A DNA stretch of 64,000 nucleotides from Candidatus Wallbacteria bacterium (GTDB lineage: Bacteria > Muiribacteriota > UBA6191 > JACPRK01). Made by a program: the position numbers and the translations under genes. The stretch is taken from the NCBI GenBank assembly GCA_016213845.1, contig JACQZN010000012.1:1-64000 (forward strand), written 5' to 3'. A model generated the notes under the pieces. The model was not told where the DNA came from. It ran no database searches and saw nothing but the letters and a program-made list of their open reading frames with translations. The number at the start of each line of letters is the position of its first letter. The first letter of the stretch is position 1. Positions 17,016-25,088 of the stretch are shown here, piece by piece.

Positions 17016-17283
17016 AGTGCGCGCGCAGGCGTCGCCACAGCCTCATCGTGCTCTCCGGAAGGGGCTCCTCGAGGGCAAGGCTGCGCGCGGGCGCCGGGTG
17101 ACACATCGTCAGCGACATGGCCGTCCGGCACACGCTCACCAGGTCTCGCCCCCTCTCTTCCGGGGTCATGGTCCGGTAAGGAGCCAGCTTCCTCTCCTCG
17201 AGCTCCTCGAGCATCTCGCGTGAGGGGAACTTCGCCGGCCTGTAGGGATAACCACCGCGTTTCCACATGATGTCGACACCCAT
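16993..17283 (-). CDS. Small charged protein paired with the nucleotidyltransferase
   Basis: 96 residues, helical and charged (REMLEELEERKLAPYRTM, then LALEEPLPESTMRLWRRLR). Small proteins with a K-L-x-x-YR-x-M-T-P-E-ER-type start and the LPES-T-x-LW-RLR segment are, from memory, often found directly before such nucleotidyltransferase genes. It might act as partner or antitoxin; this is inference. It begins 1 nt after the stop codon of the broken XRE reading frame and overlaps the next gene by 23 nt. An internal Met at 17268 is an alternative start. Confidence 0.6.
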   Translation of the reverse strand: MGVDIMWKRGGYPYRPAKFPSREMLEELEERKLAPYRTMTPEERGRDLVSVCRTAMSLTMCHPAPARSLALEEPLPESTMRLWRRLRAHYEWRPPS

Positions 17284-17284
17284 C

Positions 17285-17760
17285 TTACCTCGGCACTACC
17301 TCTCGAGGCTCGAGGCCCGCATCGATTGTCAGCGGCAACCCCAGGACCGCTTCCACGGATAGAGTATCCGGACTCTGACCACTCAAGTTGAGGTGTATTT
17401 CAAGGTCCCGGAACAGGAAGTCCAGGCTCAAGCTCTCGAGGTCGGGTCCGTTCGGAGGGAGATCCTGCGAGAGCAGCCTCGTGAGAGATGCCTCCAAGAA
17501 CTCCGTGGTCCAATGTGGCCAGGACTTCCCGAAGGTCGATGACCGGAAGGAGGGCGGCAGCGGCACCATGTACTCCTTCAGATCGCATCTCAGCAGGCGC
17601 TCGGATACGGTCCGCTAACCCTGCTCCACGTTGGCGATGTAGGCTGACCGAGGCGAGCCCCCTTGGCGACCTCGGTTTGTTTGAGGCTCAGGCTCTTGCT
17701 CTGCCGGCTCCCGGCCACCTGGGTCTGGTTCCACCTCCTGGACGACGCTGCAACGAACTG
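17285..17760 (-). pseudogene. Degraded XRE-family helix-turn-helix regulator
   Basis: On the minus strand a typical XRE helix-turn-helix is split by lesions. One frame reads SLSLKQTEVAKGARLGQ and is continued in another frame by YIANVEQG, which needs a one-base deletion near 17649 between the two. That frame then meets TAG at 17615-17617 and goes on as RTVSERLLRCDLKEYMVPLP to a natural stop at 17285, 1 nt before the next gene. Intact relatives read like LSQTEVAKRAGLSQAYIANVEQG. An upstream ATG frame (from 17828, MVLDSYAFRLIAAAIAAAEG) may be its displaced N-terminus or something else. A sequencing error could explain one lesion but hardly both. Confidence 0.55.
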
Positions 17761-17968
17761 TACTCCTCACCCTCAGCCGCGGCAATGGCGGCGGCGATCA
17801 GCCGGAACGCGTAGGAGTCGAGCACCATGGGACCAAGGTCACAGAGGACCGGCTGTGCGTGAGATATCATGGCGACCGGTGCAACCCGCGGAGAGCAACG
17901 GACGTAGTCTTCAGATGGACCCGGAGACGATCCCTCCAGGGGATCTCGACTTGTGCAGGAGACGCTCG

Positions 17969-18817
17969 ATGAGAACAGCAAGACGGTTGGCGATGGTGGG
18001 GCTGGCGATGGCGGTGGCGGTGAGCGCGGTGCTCGCGGGCAGCGAAGATCGGCTGAGGGCCGGGGCGGCAAAGAAGGAGCTGAGCCCGGGAGAGCTTCAT
18101 TCCGTCAAGGCCGACGCGCCCGCAAAAGGGCTCGTAGCCAAGCTGCGCGATGCCAAGCCCGGCGCCGATGCGCAGAAGAAGCTGGCACTCGGGCTCTCCA
18201 GCTACGGCACGGGCGACGGCCCAGGCATGTCGGTCGACGAAGCGATCCAGCTGGCGCGCGCCACCCGCACGCACGACGAACATAACGGCATCCTCATCCG
18301 GTTCGCGGAGCGACACGCCAACGGCCTGTCGGCCTCGGATGCGGTCCGGCTCGCCGCAGCCACCACCTACAAGGATGCCAACGATCGGATCCTGCGAGTT
18401 TTCGCCTCCGTGGCCAACGGAAGGATGGGGATCAACGAGGTCATCGCGCTCGCCCGCCAGTGCCAGTACCACGACAACCACAACGGCATCCTGATCGCCT
18501 TTGCCGAGGAGAACCGGGTGCGACTGGAAGCCCGGGACGCGGTCATGCTCGCGGCTGCGACGACCTACAAGGACGCCAACGACAAGATCCTGCGGGCCTA
18601 CGCCAGCACCAACATGGGCCGCACCAGTGTCGGCGAGATCATCATGGTGGCCCGACAGTCCCAGTACCACGACACCCACAACGGCATCCTGGTGCGCTAC
18701 GCCCAGGATCGCATCCACGATCTCTCCTTCAACGACGCCCAGGCGCTGGCCCAGGCGACGACCTACGTCGACTCCCACAACCAGATTCTGAGGCTCTACT
18801 CCCAGTACCACGGCTAA
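17969..18817 (+). CDS. Secreted six-repeat protein, family not recognised
   Basis: 282 residues. Signal peptide MRTARRLAMVGLAMAVAVSA-type, then a low-complexity linker containing LGLSSYGTGDGPG (residues 74-86). From residue 101 to the end there are six copies of a motif [TQ]-[YH]-x-D-x-[HN]-N-x-IL with an exact 32-33 residue period (starts at 101, 133, 166, 199, 232, 265); odd and even copies alternate between HNGIL and ANDxIL. Between them run LSA-x-DAV-x-LAAAT-like helices, so an all-alpha solenoid is likely. The protein at 58428-59429 has the same signal peptide-YGTGD-six repeat plan. Function unknown; location periplasm or outside. A longer frame starts upstream at 17663 but lacks a signal sequence. 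Confidence 0.82.
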   Translation: MRTARRLAMVGLAMAVAVSAVLAGSEDRLRAGAAKKELSPGELHSVKADAPAKGLVAKLRDAKPGADAQKKLALGLSSYGTGDGPGMSVDEAIQLARATRTHDEHNGILIRFAERHANGLSASDAVRLAAATTYKDANDRILRVFASVANGRMGINEVIALARQCQYHDNHNGILIAFAEENRVRLEARDAVMLAAATTYKDANDKILRAYASTNMGRTSVGEIIMVARQSQYHDTHNGILVRYAQDRIHDLSFNDAQALAQATTYVDSHNQILRLYSQYHG

Positions 18818-18886
18818 GCCGTGGCTCCGTCAGCAGCCCGCCTCTCATCGGGGCGGGCTGCTTCATTCCGTCCGTTTGGTGACTTG

Positions 18887-18895
18887 TGTTACACT
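18887..18895 (+). promoter_or_regulatory. Extended -10 (TGTTACACT) of catalase-like gene
   Basis: TG-T-TACACT, 62 nt before the ATG at 18958; same element as at 2042 and 40075. Confidence 0.5.
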
Positions 18896-18957
18896 CGAGG
18901 CTCGCGCCCGGCGAGCGCACGGCGCGCCACTCGACGACCAAGGAGACACTGACGGTT

Positions 18958-20043
18958 ATGAGGCGACTGACCACGCTCCTCACGGCATCGGCTCTCATCG
19001 CTACGGGAATGGCCCAGGCGGCTTCTCCGACCACGGCCTGGAAAGAGGTTGTCCGGCCCGACGAGGCCCAGGTGTTCCCCAAGTTCGTCGAGATCATCAA
19101 CTACAACCAGGGCGAACAGGCCCGGCGCGCAGGCAGCGCTCCCGCCCGTGGGTTTCATGCCAAACACCACACGGCCCTCACGGCCGAGTTCCGCGTGCTG
19201 CCGGACCTGCCGGACCACGCGCGCCAGGGCGTCTTCAAGGAGGCCAGGAGCTACCCGTGCTGGGTCCGGCTCTCCAATGGCGTGGGCGTGGTCCAGGGCG
19301 ATCGCAAGCCCGACGTCCGCGGCCTGGCGATCAAGCTGATGGATGTCCCGGGAGCAAAGCTCCTTCCCGGAGAGGAGAGCGCGACGACGCAGGACTTCCT
19401 GATGACCAACAGCCCGACCACGCCCGCCCGCGACGGAGTCCAGTTCATGGCGTTCGCCGAGGGCTCGCTCGACCTGCTGAAGATGCCGGTGATCCTGGCG
19501 AAGCGGCTGGGCGCCAAGGAGGCGCTGCGGATGCTCACGGCGCTGGCCCGCAACACGGCCCGCCCCATCCGCAGCATGGCGATCGAGACGTTCTGGAGCG
19601 GCGCGGCCGTCAAGTACGGTCCCTACGCCGTCCGCTACTTCGTGAAGCCAGCAGACGCCTCCCGGCCACCGCTCTCGTCCTTCGGCTCAACGGACTACCT
19701 GCGCGCCGAGTTCGCCGACCGCCTGGGCAAGATGGACCTGCGGTGGGACTTCTTCGTGCAGTTCTACGTCGACGAGACGAAGACGCCGGTCGAGGACACG
19801 TCGATCGAGTGGAAAGAGGAACTGGCTCCGCCGGTGAAGGTGGCGGAGCTGATCGTCCGCCAGCGGGACCTCGAGACGCAGGCCGCGATCCAGGCCGACG
19901 CCGCCGGCAACGGCTTTGCCTACACGCCCTGGCACGCGGTCGAGGAGCACCGCCCGCTGGGCCATCTGCAGCGGCTGCGCAAGGCGGTCTACGCCGGCAG
20001 CGCTCGCTACCGTGGCCGCACGGCCGAGCCCGTCGCGCGCTGA
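18958..20043 (+). CDS. Secreted catalase-like heme protein
   Basis: 361 residues with signal peptide (LTTLLTASALIATGMAQAA). It has the shortened catalase fold seen in the catalase-family/Y4iL-like proteins: RGFHAKHHTALTAEF contains the region of the distal histidine, WVRLSNGVGVVQGDRKPDVRGLAIKL is the strongly conserved haem-pocket segment, and QDFLMTNSPT follows. It is smaller than true catalases (about 480 or more residues), so it may be a haem peroxidase or a peroxygenase instead. Ribosome site AAGGAGAC precedes the ATG and a strong terminator follows. Role inferred: handling of peroxides or lipid hydroperoxides in the envelope. Confidence 0.85.
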   Translation: MRRLTTLLTASALIATGMAQAASPTTAWKEVVRPDEAQVFPKFVEIINYNQGEQARRAGSAPARGFHAKHHTALTAEFRVLPDLPDHARQGVFKEARSYPCWVRLSNGVGVVQGDRKPDVRGLAIKLMDVPGAKLLPGEESATTQDFLMTNSPTTPARDGVQFMAFAEGSLDLLKMPVILAKRLGAKEALRMLTALARNTARPIRSMAIETFWSGAAVKYGPYAVRYFVKPADASRPPLSSFGSTDYLRAEFADRLGKMDLRWDFFVQFYVDETKTPVEDTSIEWKEELAPPVKVAELIVRQRDLETQAAIQADAAGNGFAYTPWHAVEEHRPLGHLQRLRKAVYAGSARYRGRTAEPVAR

Positions 20044-20057
20044 ACCGTCTGACGCGG

Positions 20058-20083
20058 AAAAGCCCGGCACCAGCCGGGCTTTT
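20058..20083 (+). terminator. Rho-independent terminator
   Basis: AAAAGCCCGGC-ACCA-GCCGGGCTTTT, an 11-bp stem with A/T tails on both sides, so it can serve both convergent genes. Confidence 0.88.
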
Positions 20084-20101
20084 CCATTTGGGGGGAGAGC
20101 G

Positions 20102-20920
20102 CTAGGGCTGACGACGCGCGTGGGCGTTGGCGGACGCTATCTTCGCCAGGGCTTCGGTCGCGTCCTCACCGAGCCGGACAGTTACTCTGCGGCAGCCTCC
20201 GACCCGGTACGCGGCCTCGCTGCGCGCCAGCTTGCGCAAGAGCGGCACGGCCCGCGAATCGCGGGCGGCTCCGAGCGCCCGGACTGCCGCGGCACGATTC
20301 CAGACCTCCTCCTTGCCGTCTGCGGCGACGCGCATCAGCCACGGAACGAAGCGCACGCTGGCCAGCGCTTCGATGAGCCGGATGGCAACCGGGTAGTGGA
20401 CTCGCCGGTCGGGCCGGAACACACCGGCGACGAAGGCGCGCTCGAGGCGCATTTTCGCCTGAGGGTCCGCCCCGCGAGCGGCCGCTGCGGCCTCATCGAG
20501 CACCGCCCGGCCCGCAGTCAGGGCCCGGCAGACAAGGTCGATTGTTTGGTCGGCCGGTGCGTCCCGCAGTAGCCGCTTGAGGGCGGTGTGAGGCAACGTT
20601 TCGAGGTGCTTCAGCTGGAGGGCCCGCAGTTCGTCCGCCTTCATCCATGTGGCCATCCACCGCAGCGCCCGCGTCTGGAGCAAGGCCTCCGCGTTGCAGG
20701 TCACCAGCTCCAGGCAGAGTTCCTTGCCCTCTTCGGGGCACTCCTTGACCAGCGAGTCGAGCGCGAGCGCGCGGGCGACGTTCCAGCCAGGCTCCATCAC
20801 CCGCCGCACCCGGTCCTCACACGACTCCTGGAGCCGGACCTCCTCGGGGCTCGTCCATGCTCGGGCTGGCAAGACGGCCACGACCGCAAGCGCCAGGGCA
20901 ATGCTCCCGGTGAATCTCAT
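20102..20920 (-). CDS. Secreted HEAT-like repeat protein
   Basis: 272 residues. Signal peptide (FTGSIALALAVVAVLPARAWT), then an all-helical protein with HEAT-like units, the clearest being VWNRAAAVRALGAARDSRAVPLLRKLA split across residues about 210-240. Two Cys pairs (ESCEDR, KECPEE, ELCLEL, TCNAEA) lie in the N-terminal third. Start chosen at the ATG after GGAGG; the longer frame upstream overlaps the sigma gene in antisense. No enzyme motif is seen; presumably a periplasmic scaffold. Divergent from the sigma factor operon. Confidence 0.75.
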   Translation of the reverse strand: MRFTGSIALALAVVAVLPARAWTSPEEVRLQESCEDRVRRVMEPGWNVARALALDSLVKECPEEGKELCLELVTCNAEALLQTRALRWMATWMKADELRALQLKHLETLPHTALKRLLRDAPADQTIDLVCRALTAGRAVLDEAAAAARGADPQAKMRLERAFVAGVFRPDRRVHYPVAIRLIEALASVRFVPWLMRVAADGKEEVWNRAAAVRALGAARDSRAVPLLRKLARSEAAYRVGGCRRVTVRLGEDATEALAKIASANAHARRQP

Positions 20921-21059
20921 ACTCGAACCTCCTGCTTTGCGGACGGGGGTCGAAGCGCCTCCGTCCAGCACGAGAATCGTGCTGGCGCCCTTCAAGTTCC
21001 CTGGAACTTTCCGGCAACTGGCGAGATGATCCCCCTGGGAGGAGAAGCCCGGACCCAAC

Positions 21060-21659
21060 GTGATGACGCTCGACGACGACGCATGCATGGAGGCCATTGC
21101 GGCCGGTGACCCGGAGGCCGCGCGGCTGCTGGTCGAGCGCTACGAACGGCCTCTCTACCATTACTTGCTCAAGATGCTCCGAGACCCACACGCCGCCCGG
21201 GACCTGTTCCAGGAAGTCTTCGTCGTGGTCTGCCGACGGCACGAGACCTATGTGGCCACGGGCCGATTCCGAAGCTGGCTCTTTGCGATCGCCGCAAACC
21301 TGGTGATGCGCGAGCTGGCGCGCCGGCGCAGGAGCACGCCGGTCGACTTCTCGGACCCTTCCGTGGAGGAGCGGCTGACGCCGGACCTTCAGGAGGGACC
21401 TGAGCACGAGGCCGTACGCCGGGACTTCCACGAAGCGGTGAACGATGGCCTCGAGCGGCTCCAGGAGGAGCATCGCTCCGCCATCCTGCTCAGGGACGTC
21501 CTGGGCTTTCAGTACGAGGAGATGGCGAGGACCCTGGACGTACCGATCGGTACGGTTCGATCCAGGTTGGCGCGGGCCCGGGAGAGTCTCTCGCAGTTTC
21601 TGTCGAAACGCGGCTTCTCGCCGCAGGTCAAGGCCGGAGGTGACAGCCGTGAACCGTGA
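21060..21659 (+). CDS. ECF-type sigma-70 factor
   Basis: 199 residues. Region 2 is ARLLVERYERPLYHYLLKMLRDPHAARDLFQEVFVVVCR followed by FRSWLFAIAANLVMRELARRRR; region 4 is RSAILLRDVLGFQYEEMARTLDVPIGTVRSRLARARESL, the helix-turn-helix that reads the -35. GTG at 21060 or ATG at 21063 may be the start; GGAGGAG lies 15 or so nt upstream of both. Translation is coupled to the anti-sigma gene (11-nt overlap). It probably directs its own operon, under control of the downstream membrane protein. Confidence 0.93.
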   Translation: MMTLDDDACMEAIAAGDPEAARLLVERYERPLYHYLLKMLRDPHAARDLFQEVFVVVCRRHETYVATGRFRSWLFAIAANLVMRELARRRRSTPVDFSDPSVEERLTPDLQEGPEHEAVRRDFHEAVNDGLERLQEEHRSAILLRDVLGFQYEEMARTLDVPIGTVRSRLARARESLSQFLSKRGFSPQVKAGGDSREP

Positions 21660-22656
21660 CGAGGGCCGGCGGGATTCGAGCGAAGCGCCGGCGTGCGATC
21701 ACTCGGGTGGAGTCGGGGCGCCGGACTGCTCCCATTGCGCCACGCACCGGGAGCTGCTGGCGGCGACACGGGAGGCGCTGGAGCGCGCGCCTCTGGCGCT
21801 TCCTCCCGCCGGACTGGCGGAAGCGACGATTGCGGCAATGCAGCCCGAGCTCCGCCGCCGGAGTCGCACGAGCCTTTCACTCCTGGAGTGGCTGGGCAAG
21901 CCGGTCAGCGTGCCCGGCTGGGCGCTTGCGGCATGCCTGGCGCTTGCCGTCTGGCGACCGGCGTCTCCGACCCAGGGAGGGCGAGCGGCCGACTCGCCCG
22001 CGCCGGGCCCGGCGGCACAGGTGGTGCAATCGGCCTCCGATCCGGCAGCCGCCCAGGTGGCCGGCTGGACGGCAGCGGGTCCGGTAGCGCCTCTGCGGCG
22101 AGAGACAGCGTACTCGGGCCGGGCCGTGATGATGGTCTCGACCGGCGAGGGAGTGCTGACGGGCACCCTGCGGGTCGCCCGCGCACCCAGCGGCCGGATC
22201 GTGCTGGAGCTTCGGGATTCCCGCACGCAGGTCGTCGTCGTCGAGGGCGAGCGCGCGTCCCGGTATGTGGAGGCCGAGGGAGAGTGGCAGCGCCAAGACT
22301 TCTGGCTGGAGCCAGCCCGCAAGACGGCTGCGACGGAGATCGTCGAGCAAGCGGTCTCCCCCCCCGTCGCCGGCCGCGCGGTCCAGCTTCGCTCCGAGCG
22401 CGCAGGTTCGGCCGTCACCCACCGATGGTTGGACCGGGAAACCGGTATGCCGTTGCGGGTCGAGAGCCGCACTTCAGATGGCTCGGTGGTTTCCTTCCTC
22501 GAGTTCTTCGAGTTCGAATCGAGTCCGACAGGTGAAGCGAAGGCGCCGGAGGTGCCGGCCGAGTCCACGCGCATGTTGCTGGCGCCCCACGAGGCCTCCG
22601 ACGCAGCAGGGCCAGCGGCGGCGCTCGGATTCCTCAGAGGCAACTCGCTGCTCTAG
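21649..22656 (+). CDS. Anti-sigma factor fused to RseB/MucB-like sensor domain
   Basis: 335 residues from a GTG with GGAGG 8 nt upstream, overlapping the sigma gene. The cytosolic N-terminus has a Cys/His cluster (CDHSGGVGAPDCSHCATH, residues about 15-32) resembling a zinc anti-sigma domain. A membrane segment follows (PGWALAACLALAVW, about 90-105). The outer part (about 145-300) looks like RseB/MucB or LolA-type lipid-binding half-barrels: SGRAVMMVSTGEGVLTGTLRV, WLDRETGMPLRVE and FLEFFEFES. Normally anti-sigma (RseA) and RseB are separate proteins; here they seem to be joined, which would couple lipid or lipoprotein sensing directly to sigma release. Confidence 0.75.
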   Translation: MNRDEGRRDSSEAPACDHSGGVGAPDCSHCATHRELLAATREALERAPLALPPAGLAEATIAAMQPELRRRSRTSLSLLEWLGKPVSVPGWALAACLALAVWRPASPTQGGRAADSPAPGPAAQVVQSASDPAAAQVAGWTAAGPVAPLRRETAYSGRAVMMVSTGEGVLTGTLRVARAPSGRIVLELRDSRTQVVVVEGERASRYVEAEGEWQRQDFWLEPARKTAATEIVEQAVSPPVAGRAVQLRSERAGSAVTHRWLDRETGMPLRVESRTSDGSVVSFLEFFEFESSPTGEAKAPEVPAESTRMLLAPHEASDAAGPAAALGFLRGNSLL

Positions 22657-22679
22657 CCCAGGCGAAAGTGAGAGGAGAG

Positions 22680-23393
22680 ATGAACATGGGACTGAAGACG
22701 GCCACCGTGGCGGCGCTGCTCTGGTCGGCGGCGGCCAGTTGCTGGGCAGAGACACCGACGACGGGGCCCACGCCGGCGGTGACGGCAACTGGCTCCTCGC
22801 AACTCCTGGCGCAGCTCGAGGCGGTCCAGAAGAAGGTCGACGCGCTCGGCCTCAAGACAGCGCACGTGCACTTCGTCGAGTCGGCGGATGGCCATCGGCG
22901 GGTCGAGCTGGGTCTGCTCGTCGCCGACCACCCGCCGCTTGCCGATCTGCTCGATCATCTGGAGGGGACGCTCGGCCTGGAGATTCTCTCCCTTCGGATC
23001 GACGACGACTTCAGCCAGATCGAGGCGCAGCTCACGTACGCAGCGGCGGCCGGCAGGACGGCCGGCAGTACCCCGAAGCCCGGTGCCCGAGTTGCGGTGG
23101 GGCGCGTGGTTCGCGACGTGGCCGGTCGGCTCGTCTGGCGAAAGCAGCTGCGCGAGGGCGCCAAGGTCGACCGCTTCGTGGCCAAGCGCCTGCTACTTTC
23201 GCCCGACGGGCAGCTTGTGCTGCAGGGATTCGTGACCGAGCTGGGAGCCCTGACTCGCCTTGTCGCCGGGATGGAGAGCTCCCCGCTGTACGAGCGCGTG
23301 GAGCCGACCGGCATCCAGCTAAGGAGCTCCGGCAAGCTCGAGATCCAGGAGACGGGCGTATCCGCGCGGCTGCGGCCGCAACGGGGCCGCTGA
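22680..23393 (+). CDS. Periplasmic PilN/PilO- or GspL/M-like protein in the sigma operon
   Basis: 237 residues with signal peptide (LKTATVAALLWSAAASCWA). Residues about 60-110 (VELGLLVADHPPLADLLDHLEGTLGLEILSL) form a ferredoxin-like fold resembling PilO/GspM; residues about 180-225 (VLQGFVTELGALTRLVAGMESSPLYERV) resemble the PilN/GspL C-terminal domain. The resemblance is by pattern only. ATG at 22680 (AGAGGAGAG just upstream) or 22686. It is third in the sigma-anti-sigma operon, 23 nt after the anti-sigma gene, and converges on the HDAC gene. Confidence 0.6.
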   Translation: MNMGLKTATVAALLWSAAASCWAETPTTGPTPAVTATGSSQLLAQLEAVQKKVDALGLKTAHVHFVESADGHRRVELGLLVADHPPLADLLDHLEGTLGLEILSLRIDDDFSQIEAQLTYAAAAGRTAGSTPKPGARVAVGRVVRDVAGRLVWRKQLREGAKVDRFVAKRLLLSPDGQLVLQGFVTELGALTRLVAGMESSPLYERVEPTGIQLRSSGKLEIQETGVSARLRPQRGR

Positions 23394-23411
23394 CCTGCGC
23401 GACACAACCCC

Positions 23412-24344
23412 CTACCCCGCCCCGGCGAGCGCCGCGAGGTGGGCGGCAACACAGGCGCCCAGGGCGGGGCGATCGTAGCCGCCTTCCAGACAGCTGACGA
23501 CGGCGCCGGCCGCGTAGCGCTCGGCGACCCCGACGAGCGCACGAGTGAGCTCGCCGAACATGGACGTGGTCAGGGCGAGACCACCGAGGGGATCGGCCTC
23601 GTGGGCATCGAAGCCGGCGCTGAGCAAGAGCAGCTCGGGCGCGAAGGCCTCGAGCGCCGGCAGCAACGCATTCGCGAGCACCTCGCGATAGGCAGCATCC
23701 GCCGCGCCCGCGGGCAGCGGGAGGTTCAGCGTCTTGCCGGCGCCCGCGCCCAGGCCGGTCTCCCTGGCGGCGCCGGTGCCGGGATAGTAGGGGTACTGGT
23801 GGGTGGAGACATAGAGCACGCGGCCTTCTTCATAGAAGATCTCCTGCGTACCGTTTCCGTGGTGAACGTCGAAGTCGACGATGGCCACGCGCGAGAGGCC
23901 CAGCGTCAGGGCCCGGGCGGCGGCGACGGCGACGTTGTTGAGCAGACAGAAGCCCATCGCGCGCTCCCGCGTGGCGTGGTGTCCCGGCGGCCGCACGGCG
24001 CAAAAGGCCCTGCGAGGTCCGGCGTGCGACAGCACAAGCTCCACGGCCTGGGCGGCTGCGCCCGCCGCCAGCAGCGCGGCCGGCCAGGACCCCGCCGACA
24101 TCGCCGTGTCGGGATCGAGCGCGCCGCCCCCTCGGGCATGCACAGCCTCCAGGCCCGCCAGGTGGGCCTCCGAGTGGACAGCCAGCAGCTGGGACCTGGG
24201 GACCGGCTCAGGTTCGATCCTGGTGAGCGGGAGCTCGGGCAGCCTCGCCAGCACGGCCTGGAGCCTGTCGGACTCCTCCGGATGACCTCGACCCGGGTGG
24301 TGCTCCAGGAACTTCGGGCTGTAGTAGAAGGCGATCGTCTCCAC
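23412..24344 (-). CDS. HDAC/AcuC-family deacetylase
   Basis: 310 residues from GTG, typical of bacterial class II HDAC-like amidohydrolases. Zinc and active-site motifs: RPPGHHA (tandem His), GFCLLNN, VDFDVHHGNGTQ (Asp and His zinc ligands), STHQYPYYPGTG, SAGFDAH (zinc Asp), LEGGYD. It would remove acetyl groups from lysine side chains, polyamines or small amides. A minus-strand TGGTAGCCT lies 6 nt before the GTG without a ribosome site, consistent with a leaderless message. It is divergent from the TetR gene and separated from it by the operator region. Confidence 0.93.
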   Translation of the reverse strand: METIAFYYSPKFLEHHPGRGHPEESDRLQAVLARLPELPLTRIEPEPVPRSQLLAVHSEAHLAGLEAVHARGGGALDPDTAMSAGSWPAALLAAGAAAQAVELVLSHAGPRRAFCAVRPPGHHATRERAMGFCLLNNVAVAAARALTLGLSRVAIVDFDVHHGNGTQEIFYEEGRVLYVSTHQYPYYPGTGAARETGLGAGAGKTLNLPLPAGAADAAYREVLANALLPALEAFAPELLLLSAGFDAHEADPLGGLALTTSMFGELTRALVGVAERYAAGAVVSCLEGGYDRPALGACVAAHLAALAGAG

Positions 24345-24350
24345 GAGAAA

Positions 24351-24359
24351 AGGCTACCA
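24351..24359 (-). promoter_or_regulatory. Possible extended -10 (TGGTAGCCT), leaderless
   Basis: Ends 6 nt before the GTG of the HDAC-family gene on the minus strand; no Shine-Dalgarno between. Confidence 0.35.
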
Positions 24360-24383
24360 CGCCTTGCGCGCCCGCGCCACGGG

Positions 24384-24392
24384 TGGTATGCT
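24384..24392 (+). promoter_or_regulatory. Extended -10 (TGGTATGCT) of the tetR-ABC operon
   Basis: TG-G-TATGCT lies directly upstream of the inverted-repeat operator, so a bound TetR dimer would block transcription start. Confidence 0.5.
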
Positions 24393-24394
24393 TC

Positions 24395-24426
24395 CATCAA
24401 ACGTTTGTTTGAACCGACTGTTTGAT
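24395..24426 (+). promoter_or_regulatory. Probable TetR operator
   Basis: ATCAAACGTTTGTTTGA and a second GTTTGAT half-site form overlapping inverted repeats (TCAAAC-4-GTTTGA, and ATCAAAC-17-GTTTGAT) between the -10 and the ATG of the TetR gene. AT-rich against a GC-rich background. Autorepression inferred. Confidence 0.65.
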
Positions 24427-24435
24427 TGAGGAACG

Positions 24436-25086
24436 ATGAAGAGCAAGCGCAAGATTGCGACGGGACCGGAGGCCACGAGGCAGGCGCTGCACTGCGCCGC
24501 CACGGAGCTCTTCGCCCAGCGCGGATTCAAGGGCGCCACCGCCGAGCTCATCGCGCGCAAGGCGGGCGTCAACAAGTCGATGATCAACTACCACTTCCGC
24601 GGCAAGAAAGGGCTCTACCACGCCGTGCTGCGTGGACCCGTGGAGGAACTGGTCGCCGAGATCGAACGGACCGGCCTGGCGCGCCTGGAGCCCGAGGAGG
24701 GACTGGGCCGGTTCGTGGAGTTGTTCACAGGAGTCGTCGAGCACCATCCGCGCTTTCCCGGACTGATGCTGCACGAGCTGCTCGCAGGCGGCTCGGTGGC
24801 AATTCCTGAGGTGCTCGGCTGCCTGCGCACGGTGGTCGGAACGGTCGCCGGCCTCATCCGCAAGGGAATCCGTCTGGGCAGGTTCCGCCCCGTCGATCCC
24901 TACCTCACTCACATCGGACTGATGGGCGGATTGCTCCACTTCTTCATCACGGCGCCGCTGCGGGGAGCCGTGCTGGCCGGCTTCCAGGACGCGCCGCGCG
25001 ACCCCACCGCCAGCAAGTACGCCGCTCACGTGCAGGAAATGCTGCTCCGCGGCCTGGCTGCCCAGTCACCTGGTAGGAGGAAGTAG
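24436..25086 (+). CDS. TetR-family repressor, CecR-like
   Basis: 216 residues. N-terminal helix-turn-helix TELFAQRGFKGATAELIARKAGVNKSMINYHFRGKKGLYHAVL (residues about 23-65) is canonical TetR; the rest is the ligand-binding and dimer domain. It is first in an operon with a membrane fusion protein, two ABC ATPases and two ABC-2 permeases, the same composition as E. coli cecR-ybhGFSR, where the repressor controls the exporter. A likely operator covers its own promoter. Confidence 0.92.
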   Translation: MKSKRKIATGPEATRQALHCAATELFAQRGFKGATAELIARKAGVNKSMINYHFRGKKGLYHAVLRGPVEELVAEIERTGLARLEPEEGLGRFVELFTGVVEHHPRFPGLMLHELLAGGSVAIPEVLGCLRTVVGTVAGLIRKGIRLGRFRPVDPYLTHIGLMGGLLHFFITAPLRGAVLAGFQDAPRDPTASKYAAHVQEMLLRGLAAQSPGRRK

Positions 25087-25088
25087 CC

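Noticed and set aside
17615..17617. In-frame TAG in the XRE frame as a recoded codon
   Set aside because: The same gene also has a one-base deletion, tRNA-Sec reads UGA not UAG, and no pyrrolysine system is seen; decay is simpler.
15579..18957. Search for a selenoprotein gene near tRNA-Sec
   Set aside because: No frame with an internal TGA continuing into conserved sequence was found here; Sec-related genes need not adjoin selC.
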